A stretch of DNA of 22,411 nucleotides from CAZOSF01 sp964582415 (GTDB lineage Bacteria; Bacteroidota; Bacteroidia; Flavobacteriales; Flavobacteriaceae): NCBI GenBank assembly GCA_964582415.1, contig CAZOSF010000041.1:1-22411 (forward strand), in the 5' to 3' direction. The number at the start of each line of letters is the position of its first letter. Positions within the stretch are counted from its first letter, which is position 1. The translations under genes and the position numbers were made by a program. The notes below the pieces were generated by a model. That model searched no databases, was not told the origin of the DNA, and was given only the letters and a program-made list of their open reading frames with translations. This document shows, piece by piece, positions 1 to 7,163 of this stretch.

Positions 1-2116
1 AGTCAAGAATAAAGGCATAATCCATCGCAACTTCACGCAAAGCTTCGAATCTTCCCGAGGCCCCACCATGACCAGCATCCATATTGGTATGCATCAATAA
101 CAGATGATTATCCGTTTTCATGTCCCTGAGTTTGGCTACCCATTTGGCGGGTTCCCAATACTGTACTTGAGAATCATGAAGACCAGTGGTGACAAACATA
201 TTTGGATAGGCTTTCGCTTCTACATTGTCGTATGGGGAATAGGATTTAATATACCAGTAATATTCTTCATCGTTGGGATTACCCCATTCATCGTATTCAC
301 CCGTGGTAAGCGGAATGCTATCATCCAACATAGTCGTTACCACATCTACGAAAGGTACGGCTGCCAAAACACCATTGTAGAGCTCGGGAGCCATATTCAC
401 TACAGCACCCATCAACAGCCCTCCTGCCGATCCTCCGGCAGCGTACAAGTGTTTTGGAGAAGTGTACTTCTCATCGATGAGGTATTTGGAAGCGGCGATA
501 AAGTCGGTAAAAGTGTTTTTCTTATGGAGCAACTTACCGTCTTCATACCATTCTCTTCCCAAGTACTGACTACCACGAATGTGGGCAATGGCGAAGATAA
601 AACCTCTATCCAACAATGTGAGTCGGGTTGTACTAAAGGCTGGATCGATGGTAGCACCGTACGACCCATATCCATAAAGCAAGGTTGGATTGGAACCATC
701 CAGTTTTATTCCTTTACGATATACCATGGAAATTGGCACTTTTGTACCATCTTCAGCGGTGGCCCATACCCTTTTGGATTCGTAATTGCTTTTATCAAAT
801 TTACCTCCTAGTACTTCCGTCTCTTTCTTTACTGTCTTTTCACGGGTTTCCATATTGAAATCGATGATGGAAGCAGGCGTAGTCATGGAGTTGTAAGCGT
901 ACCGCAAAACAGGCGTATCGAACTCGATATTTTGAGAAGTTCTTGCCATATAGGTTTCACTGTTGAACGGAATGTAATAATCCTCACTTCCATCCCAGCG
1001 CATCACTCGAATTTGATTCAATCCTTGGTTACGTTCGGAAACCACCAAATACTCTTTGAAAATATCCACCTCTTCCAGTAGCACGTCCTTTCTATGCGGA
1101 ATTACTTCCTCCCAGTTCTCAACGGCTGTCTTGTTTTCTGGGGTTTTCATCAGTTTGAAGTTGGTGGCTTCATCCTTATTGGTAACAATGTAGAAATGGT
1201 CCCCGTAATGGTAGATGTCGTATTCCAGCCCACGCGTTCTTGGCTGAAAAACTTCAAATTTCCCATTGGGAGTATCCGCCTTCAGAATCTGAAATTCAGA
1301 AGTTAGGGTGCTATAGCTACCGATTACAATATACTCTTCCGATTTTGTCTTGTAGACATAGGTTCCGAAGGTTTCATCTGTTTCGTGAAAGACAAGTTCA
1401 TCGGTCTTTTCATCGGCCCCCAATTTATGCTTATAGATTCTATCGGCTCGTAAGGTCTGATCATCTTTACGAGTATAGAATAGCGTTTCATTATCATTCG
1501 CCCAGGTAGATCCACCCGTAGTGTTTTTGATTTCATCCTTCAATATCTCCCCCGTCTCTAGGTTTTTCACGAAAAGGGTGTATTTTCTTCGAGATAGGGT
1601 ATCCACCCCAAAAGCTACCAATTTATTATTCGGGCTCACGTTCAGGCCTCGAAGGCTGTAATAGGCATAGCCTTCCGCCATTTCATTCACGTTGAACAAA
1701 ATCTCCTCCTCGGCTTCCAGGCTACCTTTCTTTCTCGAGTAAATGGGATAGTCTTTTCCTGTTTCGTACCGCGTGATATAGTAATAACCGTTATAGAAAT
1801 AAGGCACCGATTCGTCATCTTCCTTAATTCGGGATTTCATTTCCTGAAACAAGGATTCCTTCAATTCATTGGTATGTGCCGTCATTTTGGCGTAATAGTC
1901 GTTTTCTCTTTCCAGATAATCGATTACCTCCTCATTCTCACGTTCATTCAGCCAATAATATTGGTCGATTCGGATGTCACCATGCTTTTCAAGCAACTTT
2001 TCCTTTTTCTCAGCGCTAGGGGGTTGTATTTTCATAGCCGTATCTGAAGTTTCTGAATTCTTACAAGCGGTCGCAAAAATAATGTTTACTACCAATAAAA
2101 GTCGAACTATTTTCAT
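1..2116 (-). CDS. Oligopeptidase B-like S9A serine peptidase, predicted lipoprotein (C-terminus cut by window edge)
   Basis: Prolyl oligopeptidase family enzyme that cleaves short peptides, probably after basic residues if it behaves as a true oligopeptidase B. About 705 codons are open from ATG at 2116 to the window edge. The order is an N-terminal cap, a seven-bladed propeller region (roughly residues 70-430) and a C-terminal alpha/beta hydrolase domain. The nucleophile motif GGSAGG puts Ser563 at 428-430, Asp648 lies in HDSQVQYWEP, and His683 in DAGHGG. The spacings of 85 and 35 residues equal those I recall for E. coli PtrB (S532, D617, H652). PtrB is about 686 residues long, so only a few C-terminal residues should be missing. 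Unlike the cytosolic PtrB, the N-terminus is a hydrophobic signal ending ATAC (Cys19), which suggests a lipoprotein in the envelope. It is divergent from the ybaB-like gene. The family is near certain; cleavage specificity and localisation are inferred. Confidence 0.93.
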   Translation of the reverse strand, partial: MKIVRLLLVVNIIFATACKNSETSDTAMKIQPPSAEKKEKLLEKHGDIRIDQYYWLNERENEEVIDYLERENDYYAKMTAHTNELKESLFQEMKSRIKEDDESVPYFYNGYYYITRYETGKDYPIYSRKKGSLEAEEEILFNVNEMAEGYAYYSLRGLNVSPNNKLVAFGVDTLSRRKYTLFVKNLETGEILKDEIKNTTGGSTWANDNETLFYTRKDDQTLRADRIYKHKLGADEKTDELVFHETDETFGTYVYKTKSEEYIVIGSYSTLTSEFQILKADTPNGKFEVFQPRTRGLEYDIYHYGDHFYIVTNKDEATNFKLMKTPENKTAVENWEEVIPHRKDVLLEEVDIFKEYLVVSERNQGLNQIRVMRWDGSEDYYIPFNSETYMARTSQNIEFDTPVLRYAYNSMTTPASIIDFNMETREKTVKKETEVLGGKFDKSNYESKRVWATAEDGTKVPISMVYRKGIKLDGSNPTLLYGYGSYGATIDPAFSTTRLTLLDRGFIFAIAHIRGSQYLGREWYEDGKLLHKKNTFTDFIAASKYLIDEKYTSPKHLYAAGGSAGGLLMGAVVNMAPELYNGVLAAVPFVDVVTTMLDDSIPLTTGEYDEWGNPNDEEYYWYIKSYSPYDNVEAKAYPNMFVTTGLHDSQVQYWEPAKWVAKLRDMKTDNHLLLMHTNMDAGHGGASGRFEALREVAMDYAFILD

Positions 2117-2147
2117 ATCATATTTTTCGTTAGCCCGGCCAAAATAG

Positions 2148-2155
2148 TAATTTTG
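2148..2155 (+). promoter_or_regulatory. Candidate -7 promoter element for ybaB-like gene
   Basis: TAATTTTG matches the Bacteroidota -7 consensus TAnnTTTG exactly and lies about 25 bp before the ATG, inside the 64-bp divergent spacer. No clear -33 TTG is visible upstream, so this rests on the -7 match and its position alone. Confidence 0.4.
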
Positions 2156-2180
2156 TGCGAAATCGATAAAAACGAATGCT

Positions 2181-2504
2181 ATGTTAGGAGATTTTATGGG
2201 TATGATGGGGAAATTAAAAGAGACCCAAGAAAAGGTGGAAGCCACCAAAAAACGACTGGATTCGGTGTATGTGGATGAAAAAAGTAGTGACGGATTGCTA
2301 AGGGTTACGTTGACCGCCAATCGTGAATTGAAAACATTGGAAATTGACGATGCTCTCTTGGAGGATAAGGAGCAATTGGAAGATTATTTGATCCTTACCT
2401 TGAATCGGGCAATTGAAAAAGCCACCAAAGTACACGAGGCAGAAATTGCTGCAGTGGCTAAAGAAGGCATGCCGAACATTCCCGGTTTGGACATGTTCAA
2501 ATAG
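2181..2504 (+). CDS. YbaB/EbfC family nucleoid-associated protein
   Basis: Small DNA-binding protein of 107 residues, the usual length of the YbaB/EbfC family. Members form dimers that bind DNA and help organise the nucleoid. The N-terminal helix is rich in Met, Lys and Glu (MLGDFMGMMGKLKETQEKVE). It is followed by the beta-strand core that carries the family's short conserved patches (residues about 38-60), and then a helical Glu/Lys-rich segment (about 62-95). The C-terminus, PNIPGLDMFK, has the Gly/Pro-Gly-Leu-Phe style typical of the family. In many bacteria ybaB sits beside recR or dnaX; here it does not, which is common in Flavobacteriaceae. It is divergent from the oligopeptidase and codirectional with the DUF1508 gene 112 bp downstream. 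The family assignment is firm; the precise role in this organism is inferred. Confidence 0.88.
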   Translation: MLGDFMGMMGKLKETQEKVEATKKRLDSVYVDEKSSDGLLRVTLTANRELKTLEIDDALLEDKEQLEDYLILTLNRAIEKATKVHEAEIAAVAKEGMPNIPGLDMFK

Positions 2505-2531
2505 CAAAAAGAATGGGAGGCGATAATAAAA

Positions 2532-2548
2532 TAGGAAAGTGCTTTCTA
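2532..2548. promoter_or_regulatory. Imperfect palindrome TAGGAAA-gtg-c-TTTCTA, possible operator
   Basis: Imperfect inverted repeat in the spacer before the DUF1508 gene, about 70 bp upstream of its start. A nearly identical sequence (one mismatch over the first 15 bases) lies at 15460-15476 upstream of fumC. There is no T-run after it, so it does not look like a terminator. It could be a regulator binding site; the regulator is unknown. Confidence 0.3.
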
Positions 2549-2616
2549 TAAAAGTTTTATTTTCCGATATTTATACACGAATACACGACGTCTAATTCTT
2601 AATTAAAATCAGTATT

Positions 2617-2940
2617 ATGTTTGAATTAAAACAAAGCGGTGAAAAGTATCACTTCGTACTAAAAGCAAGCAACGGACAAGTTATCCTCACTAGTCAGATG
2701 TATGCTTCTAAAGCCTCAGCCAAAAACGGAATTGAATCTGTTCAGAAAAACTGCGGTGATGAAAAGTGTTGGGAAGTAAAAACGGCCAAAAATGGTGCTT
2801 TCTATTTCAACTTGAAATCTACCAACGGACAAATTATCGGCAGTAGCCAAATGTACAAATCGGAAAGCGGTATGAAAAACGGAATCGCATCTGTTAAGAA
2901 AAACGCTCCCGGTGCCGGAACTAAAGAAATTGAAGCTTAA
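2617..2940 (+). CDS. DUF1508 (YegP/UPF0339-type) two-repeat protein
   Basis: 107-residue protein of the YegP/UPF0339 family, whose molecular function is not established. It contains two tandem copies of the DUF1508 repeat, about residues 10-46 and 60-97. Each has the pattern aromatic-x-F/N-x-LK-x-x-NGQ-x-I-x-x-SQMY followed by a KNGI-x-SV-x-KN helix start. The two copies align without gaps over most of their length, consistent with internal duplication. There is no signal peptide, so it is probably cytoplasmic. The gene stands alone on the plus strand with a 112-bp leader and is followed at once by a strong bidirectional terminator, so it is probably monocistronic or the last gene after the ybaB-like one. 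The family is certain; I assign no function. Confidence 0.9.
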   Translation: MFELKQSGEKYHFVLKASNGQVILTSQMYASKASAKNGIESVQKNCGDEKCWEVKTAKNGAFYFNLKSTNGQIIGSSQMYKSESGMKNGIASVKKNAPGAGTKEIEA

Positions 2941-2961
2941 TAACGTAAAGCTCATTAATAG

Positions 2962-2989
2962 AAAAGTCCCCTAATGGGGACTTTTTTTT
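2962..2989. terminator. Bidirectional rho-independent terminator between DUF1508 gene and threonine aldolase gene
   Basis: Perfect stem AAAAGTCCCC / GGGGACTTTT with loop TAAT, followed on the plus strand by a run of eight T in total. On the minus strand the stem is followed by TTTTC, so it can serve both convergent genes. The threonine aldolase stop codon (2988-2990) overlaps the end of the plus-strand T-run. Confidence 0.85.
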
Positions 2990-4019
2990 ATGGCTTCAGG
3001 TTTGGTAAAATATCAAGGACTTCCCGATGCATGGAAGCCGTGTAATCTAAATGTGTCACTATTCGCAGTTTTCCTTGTCCCATACTGCTGATAAAAATAC
3101 CTTCTTTCTGTAATGCTTGCATTAGCTGAGATTCTGAGATGGATTCCTTTAGATAGAAAATAACGATGTTTGTCTGGGTGGGCGCCACTTCTTTTACATA
3201 GTCACATCCCTTCAGGCATTCGGCCAATTCTTTCGCTCGAAGATGATCCTCTTTCAACCGGTCCCAATGATGGTCCAAGGCATAGAGCCCGGCTGCCGCC
3301 ATGTATCCAATCTGTCGCATTCCACCTCCCAAAACTTTCCGAACCCGCATGGCATTTTTCATGGAGGCTTTGGTGCCGATGAGCACAGTCCCAAGAGGAG
3401 TTCCCAAGCCTTTACTCAAGCAAAGTGAAATGGTGTCGAACAGTTTTCCGTACTCCTTTGGGTTTTCCCCGGTCTCCACCAAGGCATTCCAAAGTCGGGC
3501 GCCATCCATGTGGTAGCGTAAGCCATGTCTGTCACAAACCTCCTTGATTTTCACCAATTCGGAAAAATCATAGCAGGCACCACCTCCTTTGTTGGTGGTA
3601 TTCTCAACGCATACCAAAGTAGTTAATGGACTGTGATAAAAATCGGGAGGATTGATGGCCGCTTCAACGGCATCGGCCGATAGTAGCCCCATGTCGCCCG
3701 GCAAGAGTTTACAGGATACCCCACTGTTGAAAGAGGCTCCCCCTCCTTCGTAGTTGTACACGTGGGCCCACTCATGGCAAATCAATTGTTCTGAAGGTTG
3801 GGTATGTAATTTAATGGCCGCTTGGTTGGCCATGGTTCCTGTTGGAAAAAATAAGGCTTCTTCAGCCCCAAAGAGTTCAGCAACCCTTGCTTCCAAAGCG
3901 TTGGCACTTGGATCTTCCTTGTAGACATCATCCCCTACTTCCGACCGCATCATAGCCTCCAACATCCCAGGGGTAGGTTTAGTTACCGTATCACTTCGTA
4001 GGTCGATTCTAATCTTCAT
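2988..4019 (-). CDS. ltaE: Low-specificity L-threonine aldolase (PLP-dependent)
   Basis: Fold-type I PLP enzyme that splits L-threonine or L-allo-threonine into glycine and acetaldehyde. The protein is 343 residues against about 333 for E. coli LtaE. Visible family signatures are the start DLRSDTVTKPTPGML, FFPTGTMANQ, a CHEWAH segment whose His is in position to stack on the cofactor, MDGARLWNA with Asp172 for the pyridine nitrogen, and SKGLGTPLG with Lys203 as the Schiff-base lysine. GGGMRQIGYMAAAGLYAL is also typical. It starts 3 bp after the stop of the upstream secreted protein gene, so it is the last gene of a probable three-gene minus-strand operon. No functional link between this cytosolic enzyme and the two exported proteins is evident. 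The assignment is firm; substrate stereochemistry is not determined by the sequence. Confidence 0.93.
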   Translation of the reverse strand: MKIRIDLRSDTVTKPTPGMLEAMMRSEVGDDVYKEDPSANALEARVAELFGAEEALFFPTGTMANQAAIKLHTQPSEQLICHEWAHVYNYEGGGASFNSGVSCKLLPGDMGLLSADAVEAAINPPDFYHSPLTTLVCVENTTNKGGGACYDFSELVKIKEVCDRHGLRYHMDGARLWNALVETGENPKEYGKLFDTISLCLSKGLGTPLGTVLIGTKASMKNAMRVRKVLGGGMRQIGYMAAAGLYALDHHWDRLKEDHLRAKELAECLKGCDYVKEVAPTQTNIVIFYLKESISESQLMQALQKEGIFISSMGQGKLRIVTHLDYTASMHREVLDILPNLKP

Positions 4020-4022
4020 AGT

Positions 4023-4631
4023 TTATTCTCGAACAAAATTATTGGCACTAGTCATCTTCTCCAAAAGCTCATGAAATGCTACCAGCTTCAAGTTTTTATT
4101 AAACTGGTAATTGAGATTTGCTCCTTCAGAGTCATTGCTGATCGCAAATAAATTGAATTTTTTGGAAACTTCTTTCATCTCCGAATGCAGGATGAATGCC
4201 CTTTCACAAGGCTGCGGCGTTTTTCGCAATTCAGGATTACCTGTGTATTTGGCGGAATGATAGGGTTTTACTTCGTCATCCAACAATGCTGCCCATTCTT
4301 TCTTATAGAAATCGGATAAAGTTGTGTCTAAAAGCTCTGCCGTGTAGAAGGATCCACAATTATCAAACTTTTTGACTTTATCCGTCCCTTCTTCATTCCA
4401 AATCACGTACGATTCGAAAAAAGTTCCTCTGGAAATACACATTTTACCATCCAAGGTTATCATTCGGGTTTCACCAACACAATACGATTTATAAACAACA
4501 TATTGGTTAATGCTTTTCGCTATGAGTTCTTGGGTAAAAGCTGCCACCTGACTATCGACAAAGGCTTCGTCGTTTTGCGCCTGTTGGACTGTTGGAAGAA
4601 ACAGTAATAAACCTAAAATACATTTTTTCAT
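4023..4631 (-). CDS. Secreted protein of unknown function
   Basis: I do not recognise this family. From ATG at 4631 the product is 202 residues and begins with a clear signal peptide (MKKCILGLLLFLPTVQQAQ, probable cleavage after the AQ region). A longer reading from 4664 adds 11 polar residues before the signal, so I reject that start. The mature part is mixed alpha/beta in character. It contains a cluster of aromatic residues and several cysteines (in YCVGE, MCISRG, DNCGSF and QPCERAF) that could form disulfides in the periplasm. The gene begins 25 bp after the metalloprotease stop and ends 3 bp before the threonine aldolase start, so it is probably cotranscribed with both. A role linked to the metalloprotease, such as accessory or substrate, is only a guess from position. 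Confidence 0.75.
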   Translation of the reverse strand: MKKCILGLLLFLPTVQQAQNDEAFVDSQVAAFTQELIAKSINQYVVYKSYCVGETRMITLDGKMCISRGTFFESYVIWNEEGTDKVKKFDNCGSFYTAELLDTTLSDFYKKEWAALLDDEVKPYHSAKYTGNPELRKTPQPCERAFILHSEMKEVSKKFNLFAISNDSEGANLNYQFNKNLKLVAFHELLEKMTSANNFVRE

Positions 4632-4656
4632 GGTGGTATCGTTTATTGTTTTGAAG

Positions 4657-7068
4657 CTATTCAAAATGGGTACATTGGTAGCTGCCTATTGGACTGCCGT
4701 CGGGAATCTTTGGTGCTTCCATAGTTTTGAATTCCTTAGGGTCGTCTTCAAATTGCTCTATTTCTTTCAAAAGGGTGTATGCAAAATCGGAACCCTCTTT
4801 CTCAAATCTGGTTTTAAACGCGTCAATTCCTTTAAGAAGTGCCCCTTTGGCTGTGGCACGTACTTTTGGATTTAAGCTAGCATTCATCAAGGCATGTAGG
4901 GTTTCTGTTTGTATCATTTGGGATACGGCTTCTTCATAACTTCCCTTTGCTTTGGTATTTAGGGTGGTCTCCAAAAGTGCGCTTACCACTTCTGAAACTC
5001 CCAGATTTTGACCATCCACCGCTTTTTGCTGTGCCAATCGATTTAAACGTTCCGGATGCAATAACAGATCTAATGTCATTTTAGCTGCCGTTGCCGTTGC
5101 CCCTAAAGCGTCGAAGGCCACCCCCGTTTCACTTTTAAACGATTCCCGAGTTCTTGAATATCCAAAAGCCCTTGGAGGAAATAAGGAGAGCTTGTCCTTA
5201 GGAATCGCCAATGTTTCCGCAGTTAGTGTCTTTAGAACCGCATCCAAGGCTTGTTTTTGTTGCGAGACCGGTAAATATTCCGGGGTTTTTCCGGCATAAT
5301 TCTTCAATTTGTAATCATAATCCATCCCGCCTATCGATTTAACGGTTGCTTCCGTTTGATAGCGATGCAAGAAATAAAGTGGCACAAAAACATCTTCAAG
5401 AACAGAGTAAGGTTCTCCCGTTCGAATATTATTTTCAGAAAAGTTGTTAATGGCCCATTCACGAACCGTGAGTAAATGGTCCAATTCTACCGCGGCATTC
5501 GCCCCGTTATCCCATAAATGTGCCAAGCCGTGCGCACCACCAATAGCCCTTGCATCACTGTCGGTGATAAAGCGTAAGCCCCTATTAAAAGCCCCCTCTA
5601 AAATAGATTTTAAATACGTAGTTTCGTCTACTCCATTCGGAATATCTGCATAGCTATAGGCCACACTCACCTTGTCCCATTCTCCTATACCTGTATCATA
5701 GGCTTGGCTAAAATTCAACTGTCCATTAGTAATTTGAAGTAGCGGGTGTGGATAATCCATCACACTGGCACGACCGTTTGTGCTCGAGGCAAAATTGTGT
5801 GTGAATCCAAGAGTATGCCCAACCTCATGAGCGGATAATTGTCGTATCCGCGCCAGGGCCATTTGAAGCATGGGGTCTGTATTTGAATCGGATTCGGCAA
5901 AAGGTTGGTTCAGCAAGGCCTGCGCAATCATGAAATCCTGACGAATTCTCAAGCTTCCTAAACTAACATGGCCTTTGATGATTTCCCCTGTTCGCGGATC
6001 GGTAATAGAAGCCCCATAACTCCATCCTCGGGTAGAACGATGCACCCACTGAATGACATTATATCTCAAATCTAGGGGGTCGGCGTCTTCGGGGAGCATT
6101 TTTACTTGAAAACCATCCTTATACCCAATCGCTGTAAAGGCTTGGTTCCACCAACGCGCGCCTTCCAGCAGTGCGGAACGCACAGGTTCTGGTGTGCCTG
6201 GATCCAAATAATACACTATAGGTTCTTTGGCTTCACTCACTTCGGCATTGGGGTTCTTTTTCTCCAATCGATGCCGGGTGATGAGGTGTTTTGTGATGGG
6301 TTGGTCGATGGGGGTGGAATAATCCATAAAGCTCAACGGATAGGATCCACAACGCGGGTCGAATTCCCTTGGTGTGTAACCAGCATCGGGGAGCTCGACA
6401 AAGCTATGGTGTTGAATGGTCGTAATCGTATATGGATTGGGGGAAACACTCTTAACTTCCGGTTTGGAAGGTTCTCCCACAAAGGTAAGCAGTGCTTCAA
6501 ATTCAACATTCTTTGGAAAGGCTTTGGTGCGTTCCATCCAAAGGACCGAACGGGAGTTTTCAAGTTTATATTTCCCCTGCCCCTGTTTTTTCAAGGTATC
6601 CACAACATTGTGGGCATCCTCCATCAAAAAGGGTGTGAGATCTACTAAATGGACATTATTAATTGTTTGCTTGATTTCAAATCCGAAAAGTACAGAACGG
6701 GCGAAGGCTTCTTCAATCGATTTTCGCTCGGCGGAATTTTTTGTTACTGCTCGGTATTTCTGATTGGGTTGTATGAGGAGTATTTTATTTCCACTGCGAA
6801 TCCATTTCACCACTTCGCCCCCACCCAATTGTCCGCGATCCAAACCTATGTCGTTAGAGCCCAATCCACTTCGCAGGGCATGAACATATAGAAATTCTTG
6901 ATCCAGTCGATTGTTGGGTATTTCCAAATAGAGCTTTCCTTCCTTTTCAGAATAATGAAAATTATAAAACCCTTTAAAGGTGGTTACCTCCGCTTTCGCA
7001 TCAAAAAACTGGGCCTGGGAAGTAAGGCAATAAAGGCCCAGAAAGAGTATTATTAGACGTTTCATCAT
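4657..7068 (-). CDS. Secreted zinc-dependent metalloprotease, DUF5117/DUF4953 type
   Basis: 803-residue exported metallopeptidase of the metzincin class. A signal peptide (MMKRLIILFLGLYCLTSQAQ) precedes a DUF5117-like N-terminal domain, about residues 30-210, that starts TTFKGFYNFHYSEKEGKLYL. The catalytic domain holds HEVGHTLGFTH, giving zinc ligands His414, His418 and His424 with Glu415 as general base. Met437 in SVMDYP forms a plausible Met-turn. The C-terminal half (about 440-790) corresponds to the DUF4953-type helical region. Many relatives carry a DUF5118 segment first; here DUF5117 seems to follow the signal almost directly. Bacteroidota often encode several such proteins, and their substrates are generally unknown. 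It is the first gene of the minus-strand operon and is divergent from prfB across 95 bp. Peptidase activity is inferred from the intact motif. Confidence 0.9.
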   Translation of the reverse strand: MMKRLIILFLGLYCLTSQAQFFDAKAEVTTFKGFYNFHYSEKEGKLYLEIPNNRLDQEFLYVHALRSGLGSNDIGLDRGQLGGGEVVKWIRSGNKILLIQPNQKYRAVTKNSAERKSIEEAFARSVLFGFEIKQTINNVHLVDLTPFLMEDAHNVVDTLKKQGQGKYKLENSRSVLWMERTKAFPKNVEFEALLTFVGEPSKPEVKSVSPNPYTITTIQHHSFVELPDAGYTPREFDPRCGSYPLSFMDYSTPIDQPITKHLITRHRLEKKNPNAEVSEAKEPIVYYLDPGTPEPVRSALLEGARWWNQAFTAIGYKDGFQVKMLPEDADPLDLRYNVIQWVHRSTRGWSYGASITDPRTGEIIKGHVSLGSLRIRQDFMIAQALLNQPFAESDSNTDPMLQMALARIRQLSAHEVGHTLGFTHNFASSTNGRASVMDYPHPLLQITNGQLNFSQAYDTGIGEWDKVSVAYSYADIPNGVDETTYLKSILEGAFNRGLRFITDSDARAIGGAHGLAHLWDNGANAAVELDHLLTVREWAINNFSENNIRTGEPYSVLEDVFVPLYFLHRYQTEATVKSIGGMDYDYKLKNYAGKTPEYLPVSQQKQALDAVLKTLTAETLAIPKDKLSLFPPRAFGYSRTRESFKSETGVAFDALGATATAAKMTLDLLLHPERLNRLAQQKAVDGQNLGVSEVVSALLETTLNTKAKGSYEEAVSQMIQTETLHALMNASLNPKVRATAKGALLKGIDAFKTRFEKEGSDFAYTLLKEIEQFEDDPKEFKTMEAPKIPDGSPIGSYQCTHFE

Positions 7069-7081
7069 AGTGTCTCCCGAT

Positions 7082-7089
7082 TAAACGTA
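7082..7089 (-). promoter_or_regulatory. Candidate -7 element for the metalloprotease operon
   Basis: Read on the minus strand this is TACGTTTA, one mismatch from TAnnTTTG, 13 bp before the metalloprotease ATG. An upstream T-rich stretch could act as the -33 region. This is a weak call based on position and partial match. Confidence 0.25.
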
Positions 7090-7163
7090 TAAATCTATTA
7101 AAAAACCCTGAAAGAGTTTTCCGATGCTGGATGAAATCCTATTTTTGCGGTAAATTTCGAACT

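Noticed and set aside
104..811. 235-residue plus-strand ORF
   Set aside because: Antisense shadow of the oligopeptidase catalytic domain, whose triad is intact on the minus strand.
6106..6648. 180-residue plus-strand ORF
   Set aside because: Antisense shadow of the metalloprotease; Gly/Phe/Trp/His-rich composition typical of mirrored coding sequence.
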